Assembly: GCA_905147135.1 (NCBI GenBank)
Contig: LR990049.1
Location: forward strand, 12,355,428 to 12,419,427
DNA: 64,000 bases
DNA from: Blastobasis lacticolella
Lineage: Eukaryota; Arthropoda; Insecta; Lepidoptera; Blastobasidae
Direction of reading: 5' to 3'
Shown here piece by piece: positions 47,827 through 58,274 of the stretch. The stretch's first letter is position 1. Each line of letters starts with the position of its first letter. The notes beneath the pieces were generated by a model. It searched no databases and was not told where the DNA came from. It saw nothing but the letters and a program-made list of their open reading frames with translations. The position numbers and the translations under genes are program-made.

Positions 47827-47950
47827 GAGAGCGTCGGCGGCCGTGTGGATAAGGTGTCCGACTCGACCTCTTGTTTACGACAAGAGGTACCGGCTTCGAA
47901 TCCCACTGCGGTCATGTACCAATGATTCTTTTCTGAGTTATGTACATTGA
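47827..47950 (+). mobile_element. SINE family A, tRNA head and start of body
   Basis: GCGTCGGCGGCCGTGTGGAT, GGCTTCGAATCCCACTGCGG (B box) and ATGTACCAATGATTC. The arm CCTCTTGTTTACGACAAGAGG contains a local inverted repeat (CCTCTTG/CAAGAGG). It lies only about 27 bases after the preceding SINE B piece. Confidence 0.82.
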
Positions 47951-47959
47951 AACCACAAG

Positions 47960-48460
47960 ATCACATAACGGCTTGTTGTACTACCCCGTTGAGCGCGTGA
48001 AAGATACCTAACAAGAACCACGCACGTGCTGGATTATGTTCGCATAAGATCAAGAAAACCTTTTTGAAAAATTATATATATTTTAATATTGTTTTTTTTT
48101 TTTATAAAATTTATAGATTATTATCTTTTTACTGGTAACTTGGACGAATTAAAATAAAGTATTTACTTTGCGGCAGTAGCGCCATCTTCTGCTACTGTTA
48201 GGAACCATTGAAGACAATGGCGAGCAGATGACGTATGATGTGCGCTGTATTTATTGTAGATGGCGCACATCCACCGCACGCACAACCAACCCATTGAGTT
48301 TACTACAGTTTTGTTAGATACTAAGATAATAGTCCAGATGGCGTTGCCTTCGTTCATTAACGAGACGTGATGGATGAAAGGTAAAATATAAAATTCTAAA
48401 AAATACCACGTACAAAAATAGTGTAATTTTAAACTGAAGCATTCTTGGTTAGAAGGTACA
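47960..48460. other. No recognised gene
   Basis: Contains short repeats such as AGATGGCGCACATC and GCGCCATCTTCTGC near 48179 and 48260, in opposite orientation, suggesting a degraded foldback element. Confidence 0.3.
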
Positions 48461-48479
48461 TAAAGGTTTTGTTTTGTGT

Positions 48480-48790
48480 TGGTTTGTGTTTTTCGACTTT
48501 TGCGGCAGACCTCATTGTTTCGCGGCTCTTCAAGTCACGGGCTTCGCGGCGTTGTCGATCGGTTCCTTTGGCCGGGCAATTTCTCTGAGGCAGGTTCGCT
48601 GCGCAGTTGCCAAACTGTGCGCATTGCTTGGCGAGAAAGAGAAAACACATGACGCGCTAGGTGCGGGGGGGGCCCGCGTGTCGTGACCTCAGTACCAAAC
48701 TGTGCGGGCGCGGCGTCCGTGTCAGTCAGACGGCAATCAACAAACGAAGCGCGGTCGGGCTTCTTTCAAGTATAACGCAGTATGCCGCGC
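48480..48790 (+). promoter_or_regulatory. GC-rich, CpG-containing stretch upstream of the piggyBac-derived gene
   Basis: This block is clearly richer in G, C and CpG than its AT-rich surroundings and ends about 175 bases before the ATG at 48965. It contains TCAGT-type initiator matches near 48721-48727. It is a plausible promoter and first noncoding exon; no TATA box was recognised. Confidence 0.35.
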
Positions 48791-48964
48791 GTTAGTTTTA
48801 TTATTTGTATAAGTGATTAAGTACATTATGTCGACACGGTGATTTATCTACATACTATACATAGTGGTCTGCATACATCTAAGTTATATCGTTAGGTATA
48901 TTAGAAAGGAAATGCCTACCTACTGTCACACTGAGTAGGTACCTACCTAACCTATTCAATAATA

Positions 48965-51094
48965 ATGTGTAGTAGTGAGTCTAACAGTCCAACGGACTTC
49001 ACGTTCATTTACGAAGATAATGATGGCCTCGAAGATGAAATAAAGTTGAAATTGGAAAAAATTGAATGTGATAAGGAGCCCGAGGAAAAAGTGGTAACAA
49101 TAGACTGTGATGGAGATCCCAAAGAAGAAGTTGAAACAACGTTCATTTACGAAGGTAATGATGGCCTCGCAGATGAAATCGATTTGAAAGTGGAAAAAAT
49201 TGAATACGGTGAAGATCCCGAAGAAGAAGAGGAAACAATAGACTGTGATGACGATCCCGAGAAAGAAGTGGAAACAATAGACTGTGATAGCGATCCCAAA
49301 GAAGAAGTGGAAACAACGTTTATTTGCGAAGGTAACGATGGCCTCGAAGATGAAATCGATTTGAAAGTGGAAAACATTGAATATGGTGAAGATCCTGAAG
49401 AAGAAGTGGAAACAATAGACTGTGATGACGATCCTAAAGAAGAAGTAGAAATAATTGATTGTGATGACGATCCCGAAGAAAAAGTAGAAACAATTGAATG
49501 TGATGAAGACTCTGAGGGGCAAGAAAATAGCCGAAGTGAAGATAGCATCTTGCCGTCAATTTCCACCACAACCACGCACATCGCTTGTTCCTCGGTATGT
49601 GAAATGAAAACTATTCCATTTACGAAATATAACTTATTATAAACTTATTATGGAAGCAAAGCTGCTGAGTGTATAAATTACTTCTTCGACAAAAATTTTT
49701 TTTATATGTTTTGTAAAGAAACCAATTCCCAAGCTGAACAAGCAAAGTCGTCAAATACACCAGTAACATCCAACATTAGAACTTGGACAACGCTCACAGA
49801 AGCAGAAGCAAGAGTTTTTTTAGGTATGATATTCCACATGGGTACTATTAGTTTAGATTATTTCAGAGATTACTGGAGAACAGACAGGCTGTTTTCAATA
49901 CCTATTTTCAAACAACAAATGAGTAGAAACAGATTTTTGGCCATTCTAAAATGCCTTTCTTTTACAAACGCTGTTAATTACTACTCTGACAGTTTATTTG
50001 AAGTAAGGGAGCTTATCGAATATTTCAATAGCAAAATGAACGAGTGTTATTGTCCAGGTAAAGTTCTTATAGTGGACGATTGTTTAGTTCTACGAGGAGG
50101 AAAATTTATAACTAAAAGACAATATCAACATACTATTTTAGCAAAAGATATAAATCTGTATATGATGACAGAACCTGATGGTTTAGTATTAAAGGTCCTT
50201 GCTTGCCACAGTACATATGATATGGAGGATCCTGAGAGTGTCGCTACCCAGTGCGTAGTTCAAGACCTGTTGAAAGAAAAACTGAACCGTGGTCACTCTG
50301 TTTACTTGAGTAAATCAAATACTAGTTTCAACCTAGCAAAGACTTTACTGCACAATAATACATTATGCACAGGTATGTTATGCGATAATCTTAAACAGAT
50401 ACCGGCGGAAGTTAAAACAACAGAACTGGATATAAAAGAAAATATATCCATATATAAGGAAAGTGTACATATTGGTAAATGGAAGGATAAGAGAGGCTCA
50501 TTTTTATACTTGAGTACCGAATTTTGTAATAAACTCGCGCGGCGGCAGACAGATGGTGGTATAATAGAAAAGCCCGCAGTTATACACCACTACGATGAGT
50601 ACATGTCCGTGAGTAGTAGAAATGACGATATACTGTCATTGTGCCCCTTGAAAGATAAAGCTGTGCGTTGGGATGTCAAAATTGCAGTACTCATATTTCA
50701 TCTGCTGCTGTTAAATTCGTACAAATTGTATAAAAAGTACCATTGTCAACCGAAAATGCAATTCAATGAATATCGGCTATTAGTGATCGACGATCTGCTG
50801 CCTAAAGACCGTGCTACCACAGATTCAATATTAACGATAAATTATCCAGTGACATGTGTAGTTGGTAAGGTTACTCACAAATTGGTAGAATTTGGGAGAA
50901 ACGAGAAGGGTAGGAAGAAGCGCATCTCATGTAAACATTGTAGCTATAAATACAATACACGTAAGGACACTCTATTCCGTTGTGACACATGTGCCCTAAA
51001 ACCGGCACTATGCCTTGACTGTTTCAGTGATTATCATAACGATAGTGTGCAAGGAAATAATTTATTTGAAGCAGCAAAAACTAAACGCAAATAA
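48965..51094 (+). CDS. piggyBac-transposase-derived protein, possibly domesticated, one in-frame stop
   Basis: One frame is open from 48965 to 51094 except a single TAA at 49640-49642. Upstream part (225 codons): very acidic, built from repeats (49000-49520). Downstream part: piggyBac DDE-like fold, with an N-terminal block (INYFFDKNFFYMFCKETN at about 49676), WTTLTEAEARVFLGMIFHMG, the first catalytic Asp region VDDCL (50072-50086), and a C-terminal cysteine-rich zinc-binding domain (CKHC, CDTC, CLDC plus H, 50928-51035). The positions matching the second and third catalytic Asp appear to be Ser (about 50308 and 50611-50616), so cut-and-paste activity is unlikely. The stop would vanish if 49595-49669 (GTATGT...GAG, 75 nt, frame-preserving) is an intron, giving about 684 residues; its acceptor is weak. 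No TTAA-flanked terminal repeats were found. A GC-rich stretch at 48480-48790 could be its promoter. Either a domesticated gene or a decaying transposon. Confidence 0.8.
49010..49530 (+). repeat. Acidic coding tandem repeat (about 39-bp units)
   Basis: In the piggyBac-derived frame about nine 13-residue units of the form xCDxDPxEEVETI follow one another, interrupted three times by a 20-residue unit around NDGLxDEI. The DNA repeats with the protein, so this is a coding minisatellite with higher-order structure. The long reading frame on the opposite strand is its mirror image and is not a gene. Confidence 0.85.
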
Positions 51095-51693
51095 CACAGT
51101 AAACGAGCAAACTACTAAATAAGTTCACGGCTGCAAACACAGAGCTATGAAGGACAGTTTCTCGGCGAACAGAAGAAATAACTTCAGGCTCGACGTAATA
51201 TGACATCATAATTAACATAAGTATTAGATATTCACGTATCTTTAACAAAATGTTTTTCAAAAAAAGTGATGTTAATGAGTAGGTACCCACTAAGTAACTA
51301 GATTTTAATAGCTAATCTTTGATTTTTTCATCGATTTTAGTTATGTTTAATAATTTCATCTACTTATTTAGATGGATAATCATAGAGTGCGCGCAAGATA
51401 ACTGCTAGCTAATTTGACTCGCGGCTAAAAGTGGAACTAAATTTGACACACAGCTAACAAGAGCAATTCGTCGACAACCATAAAGTTGTTAAAATATATG
51501 AAGAGAACACTTCCAATACCTAACTAGTACAGAAGGTAGCACATCAACCTACCGAAATCCAGTTTATGTACCTACTTGAAACAATACATTTGTAGGTATT
51601 GCTCTCTCGCTCTCGGTTTACTTGGAGATCTTGGAGGATTCTTAGAACAAAGATTGGATCCATAGTGCTACAGCCTGGCAAAGTCTCAGGGGC

Positions 51694-51833
51694 CTTACCA
51701 TGAACTCTTATAGCAGGACCTAAACAGAACGGCCCTGCTTATAACGAGACAGCGCTTTACGTATCACATAAGCTTGTCTCGTTCAAACCGAAAGCAATTC
51801 TGTTAAGGTCCTGCTATAAGAGTTCATGGTAAG
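51694..51833. repeat. 140-bp hairpin with 28-bp perfect arms (MITE-like)
   Basis: Positions 51694-51721 and 51806-51833 are perfect reverse complements (CTTACCATGAACTC...GGACCT), extended inward with one mismatch through AACAGAA. An inner CGAGACA/TGTCTCG stem lies at 51744-51782. No coding content. Confidence 0.88.
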
Positions 51834-51839
51834 CCCTCT

Positions 51840-52480
51840 GGTCAACAATACGTTCGCATAGCTTTATTGTGTGGCTCTTAAGTTTAGAGCTGTCCTTTAT
51901 GGATAGGCATACCAAATTATTCTCTCAACAAAAATAATAAAAATAATGACATGGACATATTTTAGCCAAGTTATCTTGCGCGCGCTCACCCTTGATACCT
52001 ATTGTAAGAACGAAATAATATCATTGATTATCTTAAGACAATTATATCCATGTGATTTAGGTAAGTAAGTAGGTAGGGAGTGCAGAAGACAGTGCCTTAA
52101 TCTACCCTATTTAAGAGTTTGGATCGTCTCTACGTGCTCACAATGCACATCCATAGTGATACTAGTTCATTTTGTACTGGTAGTGGGTAGGATGATTTGC
52201 TGCCTTCTGTAAATACGTTAGGTATAAAATACTGAGATAAGTTCGATTTATACTTAAGTTAGATTTAATAAACATGTTTATTATTTTCTACCACATGTAC
52301 TTATTTTACATTCTATCGCCCTTTTATATAACTTTTTTATCATAGGTACATACAATTCCTACTTTTTATATCCTTTCTTTCTAGGGTTCTGTACCGTACG
52401 GACAACGGTACCTTCCACCAGACGGGACTAAACCTTCCAATCAGGTTGTCAGGATGTACCTACTGTGCTGCTGTACTGTT
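51840..52480. other. No recognised gene
   Basis: A TTTAATAAACATG polyadenylation-like signal lies near 52266. Nothing else recognised. Confidence 0.35.
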
Positions 52481-52485
52481 GGATT

Positions 52486-52645
52486 GTTACTGTTACACAG
52501 CACAGTATCAACAGCCCAACAGACCACTCCTGGACTTGAGTCTTGTCCACATTAAAAGATATTGCCATATTTAATCTCCACTCATGGCAGACGGCTTGGA
52601 GATCTTAGTATTGGTAATAGGTTGTTTCTGAACAGAAATTTCTGC
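52486..52645 (-). mobile_element. Degenerate GAT-tailed short retroelement
   Basis: CAACAGACCACTCCTGGACT, then ATATTGCCATATTTAATCTC and GGCAGACGGCTTGGAG track the family sequence with many changes. Confidence 0.5.
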
Positions 52646-52869
52646 TAGGTAGGTACTCCCTTTTGTTTTACGGTTTTAAAGGTCTTTACGGAGGTTAAGA
52701 TGGTCTGCTCCCATCAATGGAAGCGTCGGTGCGTTGATGCTACTATTCTACTTTATCAAACACCACCTCATATAGGCATCTCGTGTCTGTCACATGGCGA
52801 TATCCTAAGAACCTTTATCTAAACAAAATCTAGGTACTATTTTCTACAACGAACTGATTTACTTACTGG

Positions 52870-53225
52870 GGCGTCGGTGGTCGAGTGGTTAAGGTATTCG
52901 ACTCGTAAGCAAGCGGTTCCGGGTTCGGTTCCCACTGCGGCCGTACATTAGTTAAATGCTAACCAATGCTCTTACGGTGAGGAACAACATCGTGATGAAA
53001 CCTGCACACTCAAGCGACTGAATGTGTAACCATGATCCAATCCGGTCAGGTTCCCCTGATAGCAGGGTCACGATGGTCTGAAGGTCTGATGGCAGTCGCT
53101 CCACTAAGTAATTTTTTTTTTATACCACTAATGTGGCAAACAAGCTTACGGCCCGCCTGATGGTAAGCAGTTACTGCAGCCTATTTGATGCACGAGAGCA
53201 CAACCGGGACATTAACGCCAAGATG
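52870..53225 (+). mobile_element. SINE family A, full copy with nested LINE scrap
   Basis: tRNA-like head (GCGTCGGTGGTCGAGTGGTT, B box GGGTTCGGTTCCCACTGCGG), body, and RTE-like tail (GCACGAGAGCACAACCGGGA, CATTAACGCC). Split at about 53114-53189 by a LINE 3'-end fragment. The best copy of the head. Confidence 0.88.
53114..53189 (-). mobile_element. LINE 3'-end scrap nested in the SINE
   Basis: GGCAAACAAGCTTACGGCCC, then CTGATGGTAAGCAGTTACTG is the antisense 3' signature of a lepidopteran LINE. Confidence 0.65.
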
Positions 53226-53273
53226 ATTATTGTTTTTACTGATTGATATATTTTTGATTTTGTTAAACTTTAG

Positions 53274-53326
53274 TATGTTAAAAATTTCGAAAGCGGTATA
53301 TCGACGCTTTCGACATTTTTAACATA
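53274..53326. repeat. 22-base imperfect inverted repeat
   Basis: TATGTTAAAAATTTCGAAAGCG (53274-53295) pairs with 53305-53326 with one or two mismatches; 9-base loop. Confidence 0.85.
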
Positions 53327-53450
53327 AAGTGATCCATAGATATTAATGTTTCCTATCGATTGACATAAGTTTTATTAGTGGCCGTAAAATCGATATTTTT
53401 TCAAAATGACGGATAGTAAGTAAGTGATGTTTAGAAATGTTCAAAGACCG

Positions 53451-53604
53451 TTCCCACACCGTAAGAGCATCGGTTAGGATTCAACTGATATACATAACTC
53501 AGAACAAAATTCATTGTTTCATGGCCGCAGCGTGATTTGAACCGTATACCTCTCGCGAGTACTTACCAGTTGGATACTCAAACGCCCGGCCACCGACGCT
53601 CTTT
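53451..53604 (-). mobile_element. SINE family A, 5' portion
   Basis: The minus strand reads GAGCGTCGGTGGCCGGGCG, then CGGTTCAAATCACGCTGCGG, then the body to GGTGTGGGAACGG. Confidence 0.8.
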
Positions 53605-54149
53605 ATTTTTAAATAGTATACTAATAAGTAGTTTATTAATTATTTAACCGGCTTTCTCACCGGTCATTTTTAACGGGAGGGACCGGTCTAGTGTGGCACA
53701 ATACGTTTATATAGAATTTGCCCCCTTTTTTTAAATCAATATTTATTGGGAACTTTTCACGAAATAGTACATGAAATAATACTTTGTATTATAACACTAA
53801 TTATATAAAAAGGCTAACTTAGAAACTCCACCCTTATCCGCTAGTAAATACGAGCGAATAAAATTCCTGTTTCATTCTATTCTTACCAGAACGTATGAAA
53901 ACGGCTAGTATAGCGCAGGCCTTAGTCATACGGCAACGGGTCGAGACGGGGTGTACGACGGAGGCCTTAATGTCATTTTGTATTTACAAACAAAACATAT
54001 TCTCTTCTCTGCAGGCCGGCATCAACGACATTGTGTTGTGTATATATTTGGTTTATGTAAGTACTGTTCTGTATTTATTTCATCATAAAATTAAGCATAT
54101 GTAGGTCGTCAAAATTGCGGAAGAAGATGTGCGGTTCGAAATTTTACAA

Positions 54150-54775
54150 GCCTTTTTTCCTCAGCGCCCCCTTTGCTACACTCCAACCGTAACAAATTTA
54201 AAGAATATAATATACTCACTGTAACTGGTATTTATATCCTAGAAATAAGTCTCTTTGTAAAGTCAAACCACAACACATTCCTTAGAAATACCAGCAGATT
54301 ACTTAGACCGAACTATGAACATAATATAGTTATACCCCAAACTAATAATAATTTATTCCTTAAAAGCACATACGTGAGTGGTATTAAAGTATTTAATCAT
54401 TAACCTTATGAAATAAAAAAGTTGGAAGGTATCAAATTTAAACCAACACTTAAAGATTGGCTATTACAAAAGTCATTCTACAGTCTATCTGATTTCTACA
54501 ATTATATGTAGAAATGATACCTATATTGTCAATTTCTAAAAAGTTTAAGCTTTGTTTTAGATTTAGATTATTATTATGTTAAAAACTTTTACACATTTAA
54601 AAGTATTAAAATGGCAGCTACTTGTCTGTTTTAGTCTTAGCTTATTTATAATAGGTACTATCCTATCATCTAGAATATTGTACGTCCAAAACGGACAACA
54701 CTGTACTTAAATAAGAATTTATTGTCAGTGTTCTATAATAAAAGATTTCTATTCTATTCTATAAGAAAATACAAA
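54150..54775 (+). mobile_element. LINE C-terminal fragment with (TTCTA)n tail
   Basis: The plus strand encodes a LINE ORF2 C-terminus (KEYNILTVTGIYILEISLFV, IKVFNH, stop, PYEIKKLEGIKFKPTLKDW, LLQKSFYSLSDFYNY). An in-frame TAA lies at 54401-54403. The 3' untranslated region ends in (TTCTA)n near 54750-54772. A different family from the LINEs above. Confidence 0.8.
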
Positions 54776-54779
54776 AATT

Positions 54780-55395
54780 AGGAGAAGAAATTGGAATTGG
54801 AAAAATTCAAGTACGAAGTAAAAAGACAAAATTTTAAGCGAAAATTGGAAGGAAAGAGCGTTTATTGTCACCGATTTCTTGAAGCTCAAGCATAGATCTT
54901 AACATTGAAATAAAAGGTTAAGCCTATTTATCTACAATAATACTTAAAAAAAATATTATATTCCTGTCAACATAACCTATAAGTTCACTACATAATTGAA
55001 TAACTTGCAACTAAATCAGTTAAATATTGTGTCTCAAGTGATAACGTGCAATGTTATCTCATATTTCATATTTTATCTGTGTAGATTACAGAATTACAGG
55101 TTATCTGTGTAGATTATAGAATTACAGATGTGGCGTAGCTCCCTTGCTTTTTAAAACTACAAGTCTCCGCATTCTGAAACATTGCAGAAAGACTACTTAG
55201 ACTAATACCTGCTCGCCATAAATATCACCCAACTTGATCCATATAACAAAGTTTAGCCTGATATTTAAATTCTTTTCCTATTATTTTTTTTATTTAACAC
55301 TTTGTTGTGACTTCATGATCTTTTCCTATTGTTTCAGATTTCATATTGCAGAATTACAGAATAAAGTACAAATATTTGAGAAAACAATTACCCTG
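54780..55395. other. No recognised gene
   Basis: A local direct repeat, TGTGTAGATTA(C/T)AGAATTACAG, occurs twice at 55078-55128. Otherwise unassigned. Confidence 0.4.
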
Positions 55396-55400
55396 AAAGG

Positions 55401-55614
55401 AACCTGACCAGATTGGTTCATAGCATGGTTATTGGCATATTCAGTCGATTGAATGTGCAGGTTTCATCATATGTTTTCCTTCAGCTTAAGAGCATAGATT
55501 AGTGATCCACTAATGTATTTATAACTAAGAGTCATTGGTACAGTGCAGAAAGGGGGTTCGAGTCGGTACCTCTTGCTTAAGAGTTGGCCCCTCAACCACT
55601 AGGCCGCCGACACA
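55401..55614 (-). mobile_element. SINE family A, 5' two thirds
   Basis: The minus strand starts GTGTCGGCGGCCTAGTGGTT, continues through the B-box region ACTCGAACCCCCTTTCTGC and the body to CCAATCTGGTCAGGTT. Confidence 0.82.
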
Positions 55615-55693
55615 CTTATCATGAAATGATAAAAAATTTACAACAACTTACTTTTATCAAAGTAAACATCAGTGGTCGACCTGCCAATTTCTC

Positions 55694-55862
55694 CTAAATA
55701 AATAATCGTGGACAAATTCACACAGCGCCATCTAGCCCCAAACTAAGCAAAGTTTGTACTATGAGTGCTAGCTAACTGATATACTATTTATATACTTTTA
55801 AATACATACTTATTATACATAGAACACCCAGACCCGTAACAGAAATTAAAATTCATCATTAA
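55694..55862 (-). mobile_element. SINE family B, 3' portion
   Basis: AATAATCGTGGACAAATTC, CACAGCGCCATCTAGCCCC and CCGTAACAGAAATTAAAATT match the body and tail of 17429-17687; the tRNA head is missing. Confidence 0.82.
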
Positions 55863-55939
55863 AATGCCATCAGACAGTGTAACCATATGGGAAAAATGCA
55901 TGTTCAAATTCACAGAATACGTACTGATTATAGTTTTGT

Positions 55940-56107
55940 ACACATTCAGGTGACTGAATGTGTGACCAATCCAATCTGACCAGGTTCCGCGTTAACAGGG
56001 TCATGAAGGTCAGATGGCAGACGCTTCACTGTAATTACCTAATCCACCAAATTTTAGATTATGGTCAAAGAGCACAACTGGGTTATTGACGCCAATGTGA
56101 TTATTAT
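55940..56107 (+). mobile_element. SINE family A, 5'-truncated copy
   Basis: CACATTCAGGTGACTGAATG, CAGGTTCCGCGTTAACAGGG and GCACAACTGGGTTATTGACG follow the family body and tail. Confidence 0.8.
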
Positions 56108-56164
56108 AACTGTTCTTATTGTTTGACTGTCCGAACGAACCACACGTAATAGTCGTCCATAGAT

Positions 56165-56232
56165 AACACATGCGGTGACTTCTTACCATCAGGTAGGCCA
56201 TAACCTTGTTTGCCACCTTAGTGGTATCAAAA
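56165..56232 (+). mobile_element. LINE 3'-end scrap
   Basis: TGCGGTGACTTCTTACCATC, AGG, then TTGTTTGCCACCTTAGTGG. Confidence 0.5.
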
Positions 56233-56595
56233 AAAACCAGTAGGCTAAATACATATCTCTGTTGCCAACAATTATCTGATTTGAATGGTTGAAGTTGTTA
56301 TTTTTGCGATTACTTATGATAGATTTCATAGTTTCAGTATATTGCAATGGAATTTTGTCAGCAACTGAACTCAAGAAGTCGATGGTATAGAATCGCAAAA
56401 GGAACAATGTCAATAATTGAATTCGGAGAATTTGTTGGCAACAGCGTAACATAATTAGGCTACTGGCAATGCTACTGGTGACACAGCACTTGCCCCTACT
56501 TAGAAAAGACCTATTAAGTACTCCAATATTCTAAAGTTGTGATAATTTTCTTTAATCTAACTTTGGAGTTCATTAAAAGAAGCTTTTCTTGATGA

Positions 56596-56705
56596 CATAC
56601 TTACAGTACGATAGGCAAACAGGCATGCGGGGCCATCTGATTTAAAGTGGTCGCCCTTGCCTATACACATTAGTAGCTAAACTAGTGTTGCTCACTTCTA
56701 CAATA
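56596..56705 (-). mobile_element. LINE 3'-end scrap
   Basis: GGCAAACAGGCATGCGGGGC, CATCTGATTTAAAGTGGTCG and AGTGTTGCTCAC are the antisense form of the LINE 3' end at 44551-44650. Confidence 0.55.
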
Positions 56706-57084
56706 CTTTGCTCTGGCAACAACTGGAGACATATACCCCACTAGTGCCACGGTTCCTTACATTTTCACCCCCTGCATCACTGGTTACTCACCGGCAGGAA
56801 TATAATACTATTTAAAATAGTATTGTTTGCCTACGGTATTCTAAAAGGTGGAGGTAGGTACATCCCCAGTCGGACTGCTCCATTTCGAACGGGATTAAGA
56901 GTAGTATAATACTTTCCCTCTAATGATGTTACCTTGATGTCCATACCTCGATGATGCACTTCATCGATGGATCGTTAGTTCAAAAGGTCAGTACCTCGAA
57001 AGGTTTCTATATCGTCGGGTCTTTGGTCAACATTGAAAGGTGTGAAAATAAGTACTATAATAATTATTCTACTCAGCAACAAAA

Positions 57085-57480
57085 CTATCATCATCTTGGC
57101 GTTAAATCCCGGTTGTGCCCTCGCGCGGCACGTGAGGATCTGGGGTCCGCCTACCTACTCCTCTAGGTCACGTCACTAGGACCACCTTGGTGATCAGTTT
57201 GTTGGCATGCTTGTCATTCTTACCGACGTCTAACCATCGCTTCTTGGGCCGGCCTCTGCCTGGCGGGGGTGGAATGGCCAGACATTTGTTTAGGTCTGCG
57301 CGAGACGTGGCCATATCACCGAAGGCCGCACACTTGCAGCCATGTCACGGATATAAGGGCTAGGCTAGAATGTCGGCGTTTCGGACGCGGTCTTTACAAG
57401 AAACTCCATACCGCAGCACCTTAATTTACGTGACGCACAACCCTGCTTATGCCGCTCTAGGCCAGGCCTCACTGCTATAC
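57085..57480 (-). mobile_element. RTE-type LINE 3' fragment, degraded
   Basis: On the minus strand LRYGVSCKDRVRNADILA is followed after stops by GRGRPKKRWLDVGKNDKHAN, then the untranslated tail GGCGGACCCCAGATCCTC and GCACAACCGGGATTTAACGC. The order matches 20190-20440 and extends further upstream. Confidence 0.75.
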
Positions 57481-57499
57481 ATATAGGAGTGCAGGTCTA

Positions 57500-58270
57500 A
57501 TGATGGTCTTGCAAACTATTTTTATTGTAATTGAAAAAAAAATATCTAAACCCAAGGGGGTACAAACATTTTTTTGAACCTGAGTAAATAGCAAACGGTT
57601 CCACCTCTCACCCCTACTCGTTCGTCAAACCATGCGCCTAACACCCTGTATAAGTACCTACATAGGCTCAATATTATTTTGCACGTCTCCAGTACAAAAA
57701 AAGCGTTTAATTAGCTTCGTGAAAACACACAGCAAAATCGAGAGTAAAAGTGATTGGAATTTCAAACACCCAACACGGCGCTGGAATAAATGTCATTAGC
57801 GATTCATTCAGAACTAATTTAGGCTTAATAATTTATCTCTATGAGTTAAACGTTAATCTTTACCCTCATTTACATTACTTTTTTACCTTTTGGGGTACGG
57901 AATCCTAAACACCAGGTAACTGTTCATTCGTGTCTGCCATACATTTTCTCATAAAATGTTTACCCCAATCACGCAACGACGCGTAACCTTGACCGTAGAT
58001 ATCTCAGCAAGGTGAAAGGTAGTCAAAGCTTGCCATTTGCAGTTAGGTAGCCACAAATTTATTTATTTAGGTACCTATTTACGCGGTTCGTTACTCGAAG
58101 TGTTACCATTCCGAAATCTCAACCAACCGACCCAAGGCCCCGTCTTTTAAGGAAAAAATTACGAAAATCTTTATTATTTACGACCTTTACATAAATTGTA
58201 GTTTTGTGGTTGTTTACTACCTTCACATAAATCGTCACATATTATGTATTTTCTTGTACCGGCTTATGTT
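57500..58270. other. No recognised gene
   Basis: AT-rich, no motif or repeat recognised on either strand. Confidence 0.35.
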
Positions 58271-58274
58271 TTTA

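Noticed and set aside
48956..49522. 188-codon minus-strand ORF rich in Phe and Ile
   Set aside because: It is the complement of the acidic tandem repeat (GAA/GAT codons read as TTC/ATC); no other coding evidence.
49147..49581. 144-codon Ser-rich minus-strand ORF
   Set aside because: Another frame of the same acidic repeat; low complexity only.
52870..52942. Apparent tRNA gene
   Set aside because: It is the tRNA-like head of SINE family A, followed by its body and RTE-like tail.
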